A stretch of 60,160 nucleotides of DNA from Cerioporus squamosus. Taxonomy: Eukaryota > Basidiomycota > Agaricomycetes > Polyporales > Polyporaceae. Position 1 is the stretch's first letter. Each line of letters starts with the position of its first letter. A program made the translations under genes and the position numbers. Below, one piece after another: positions 58,044 to 60,160 of this stretch. The notes below the pieces were generated by a model. That model saw only the letters and a program-made list of their open reading frames with translations. It was not told the DNA's origin and made no database searches. The stretch covers positions 1 through 60,160 of the forward strand of contig JABYQS010000197.1 of assembly GCA_022592435.1 (NCBI GenBank), given 5' to 3'.

Positions 58044-60160
58044 ATGTCTCTACGTGAAGTCTCCGCGTTGACCATTCCCCTTGCCATCGTACGTTCTCCT
58101 CGATGTTTCCCGCGATGGCGCTGATCTTCTATCTCTTCAGGGCGCACACCAGGTCTTCCGTCTACGCGAGACATATCGCATCGCCGTCCACCTAAGCTTA
58201 CTGTTTGGTCCTCCGGCGCTCGTTGCGGCACATGTCGCCCGCTCTCAGCCGCACAACGCACTCCTCACGACATTCGTGAACGCTCTGCTGTCGTACTTGG
58301 CTGCGCTCGCCACTTGCGTCGTCGTCTACCGGCTGTCCCCGCTCCATCCACTCGCACGTTACCCCGGCCCACTATGGCGCAGGGTCTCCATGATCGGGCC
58401 TGCGGCCGTTGCGACGAAGGGAAACCGTCATAGAATGTTCGCAGATATGCACAGGAAGTACGGAGACGTCGTCCGGACTGGTGCGTTGTGTCCTTGCGTG
58501 CGCTCCTCTCAAGTCGCTGAAGGGTTCACAGGACCCAACGAGCTGTCCATCGCTGATACATCATTTGTTGAACCACTGTTGGGTGCATCCGGTCTTCCGA
58601 AGGGTCCAAGTTCGTCTTGTCGTACCCCTCGAAGGCTATGGCGTTCTTGACGTATGAATGCAGACCACACCGGAGGCGCGATGTCAGACGTGCATGTGGG
58701 TCTGGTCGGCACTATAGACATACCGCTGCATCTGCAGCGCCGACGTCCCTGGAACCGTGGTCTGAAACAGAGCGCTTTGAAGGAATACGAGCCTCTCGTC
58801 GCTGAGAGAGCCCAGCTTCTCGTACAGCGGCTCAGCGACCAATCCGGGTCGGCGGACCTAGGACTGTGGCTGAAGTACTTCGGGTAGGTTGCCTCTTGAT
58901 TCAGATGGTGCTGGGCTCAACTGACGCAATTCACGGGACAGGTACGACTTCATGTCGGACATGGCGTAAGACTTTCCCGTCCTGTTACTAGAGCACCCGG
59001 ACTCACGGATGGTTCTGTAGGTTCGGCGGTGGGTCAGAGCTGCTCAAGGATGGCGACAAGAACAACATCTGGTCGATTATCGAGGAAGGCATGGTGTAAG
59101 AGCGTGTGACTACTCTGGCTCTTGCGCTCATGCATGTCCCAGCGTGTGCACGGTACTGCACACCCTCCCTTGGCTGGGCATTTACCTGGGCAAGATTCCT
59201 AGTGTGACTGGGCCCATGCGGGTGATGCAGGACAACGGCAGAAGGATGGCTAAGGAGCGTCTGGAGAGAGGGTCAATCACGCGGGACTTGTACCACTACT
59301 TGGCAAGTACTCAGGTGCTTTTCGTATCCGAGTTATGACAACTAACTCATGTTGTAGTGCAACGAGGATCTCCCGGAGAAGAATCCTCCGACAATCCGCG
59401 AACTCGCAGAGGACGGGATCCTAGCAGTCGTTGCCGGATCGGATACCGCCTCGATGACGATGACAAGCGTATTCTACTGCCTGCTGACGCATCCGGTGGC
59501 GTATGCGAAGCTGCAAGAGGAGATCGATAAGTTCTACCCGCCCGGCGAGTCAGCCTTGGAGACGAAGCATCATCGGGACATGCACTACCTCCAAGCTGTG
59601 ATGTGAGCAAGCCGGTCCCTCGTTCGAACGGGAGTCTGACCACGTCTACAGTAATGAAGCTCTGCGGCTCTTTCCACCCGTTCCACTAGGATCCCAACGG
59701 CAAGTTCAGCACACTGCAGCCCCGGTGGTGGTCGGCTTTATGTACGTCCTTCTATGGAACTCAATGAAGAGCATAGCTGACGACGGTCTGTTACAGCGTC
59801 CTTCCTCCAGGTACAGTGGTTTACCTTCCGCCGTGGGTCCTCCAGCGCGATCACCGCAACTTCACCTTCCCCGACGTCTTCTGGCCCGAGCGCTGGCTCA
59901 TCGCCTCTGGCCAACTGCGCTATGAAGCTGCGCGGCTCCCGCCTGCGGCAAATGGTCCGGCCAAGAGAGGCAGAGAACGCCCAGACTTCGTCCACAACGA
60001 TGCGGCGTTCACGCCGTTCTCTGTCGGTCCTATGAACTGCCCGGGAAAGGGCCTAGCGATGCTGGAGATGCGCACGGTGATAGTTGCGCTGATGAAGAAC
60101 TTTGAGTTCAAGCTGCGAGATGGGTGGGATCCGAAGACTTTTGAGGAGCAGATGAAGGAT
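58044..60160 (+). CDS. Cytochrome P450 (third, unrelated to the tandem pair), 3'-truncated by window
   Basis: P450 with several N-terminal hydrophobic helices. Proposed exons: 58044-58088 (MSLREVSALTIPLAI), 58141-58480, 58532-58609, 58664-58883, 58942-58965 (24 nt), 59021-59095, 59143-59302, 59358-59602, 59652-59741, 59797 to the end; phases agree throughout. Anchors LSLLFGPPALVAAHVA and LLSYLAALATCVVVYRL precede the hinge PLARYPGPLWRR. I-helix AVVAGSDTAS, ExxR NEALRLFPPVP, a WPERW motif, and heme loop FTPFSVGPMNCPGKGLAM with the Cys ligand are all visible. The intron after 59302 most likely uses a GC donor (GCAAGT). Only the last segment after the K/L helix is missing. Substrate unknown; multi-helix N-termini like this occur in basidiomycete P450 families. 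Confidence 0.88.

Overview
This window looks like nuclear DNA of a wood-decay basidiomycete (Agaricomycetes, most likely Polyporales). The evidence is direct. Nearly every recognisable gene is split by many short GT-AG introns of about 48-75 nt, and there are no bacterial-type operons. The proteins include a secreted polypore-type laccase, three P450s with basidiomycete architecture, a Plavaka/Tnp2-like transposase, the lineage-expanded Agaricomycete protein kinase family, a DUF7330 protein and F-box remains. The taxon is inferred from gene content, not from a marker gene.

Layout. About 0.2-7 kb: a near-complete Tnp2/Plavaka-type transposase gene, followed by repeat-rich noncoding DNA with two families of ~33-bp tandem repeats. 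6.9-10 kb: a frameshifted F-box/LRR-like pseudogene and a kinase gene (both minus). 10.2-11.3 kb: a small membrane-anchored protein gene of unknown function (plus). 11.7-16.6 kb: two tandem P450 genes (minus) that duplicated together with their upstream regions. The second copy carries a 2-nt insertion that changes its last residues. 18.1-21 kb: a vezatin/Inp2-like (myosin-binding, peroxisome) protein gene (minus). 23.06 kb: an intronless GNAT acetyltransferase gene. 23.5-33.07 kb: about 9.5 kb with no supportable protein gene, leading directly into an HSF-type transcription factor gene (33.07-35.95 kb). 37.6-38.5 kb: a CCDC137-like basic protein gene. 40.7-43 kb: a 13-exon laccase gene. 43.6-44.9 kb: a DUF7330 gene (minus). 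46-51.2 kb: an Rxt3 (Rpd3L histone deacetylase complex) gene (minus) with an apparent frameshift. 53.4-56.4 kb: a RanBP3/Yrb2-like gene (minus). 58.04 kb to the end: a third, unrelated P450 (plus), cut by the window edge.

How the genes relate. This is not an obvious biosynthetic cluster. It mixes housekeeping genes (Rxt3, RanBP3-like, vezatin-like, CCDC137-like) with accessory oxidative genes (laccase, P450s) and transposon debris. The most unusual features are: the giant noncoding interval in front of the HSF-type factor; two non-autonomous DNA transposons with readable target-site duplications (8 bp and TAA); a 14-nt micro-exon in both tandem P450s that carries the core of the I-helix oxygen-activation motif; and frame lesions in P450 copy 2, Rxt3 and the F-box relic. 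All exon boundaries were read by eye from splice consensus and protein continuity, and all family calls come from motif recognition without a database search.
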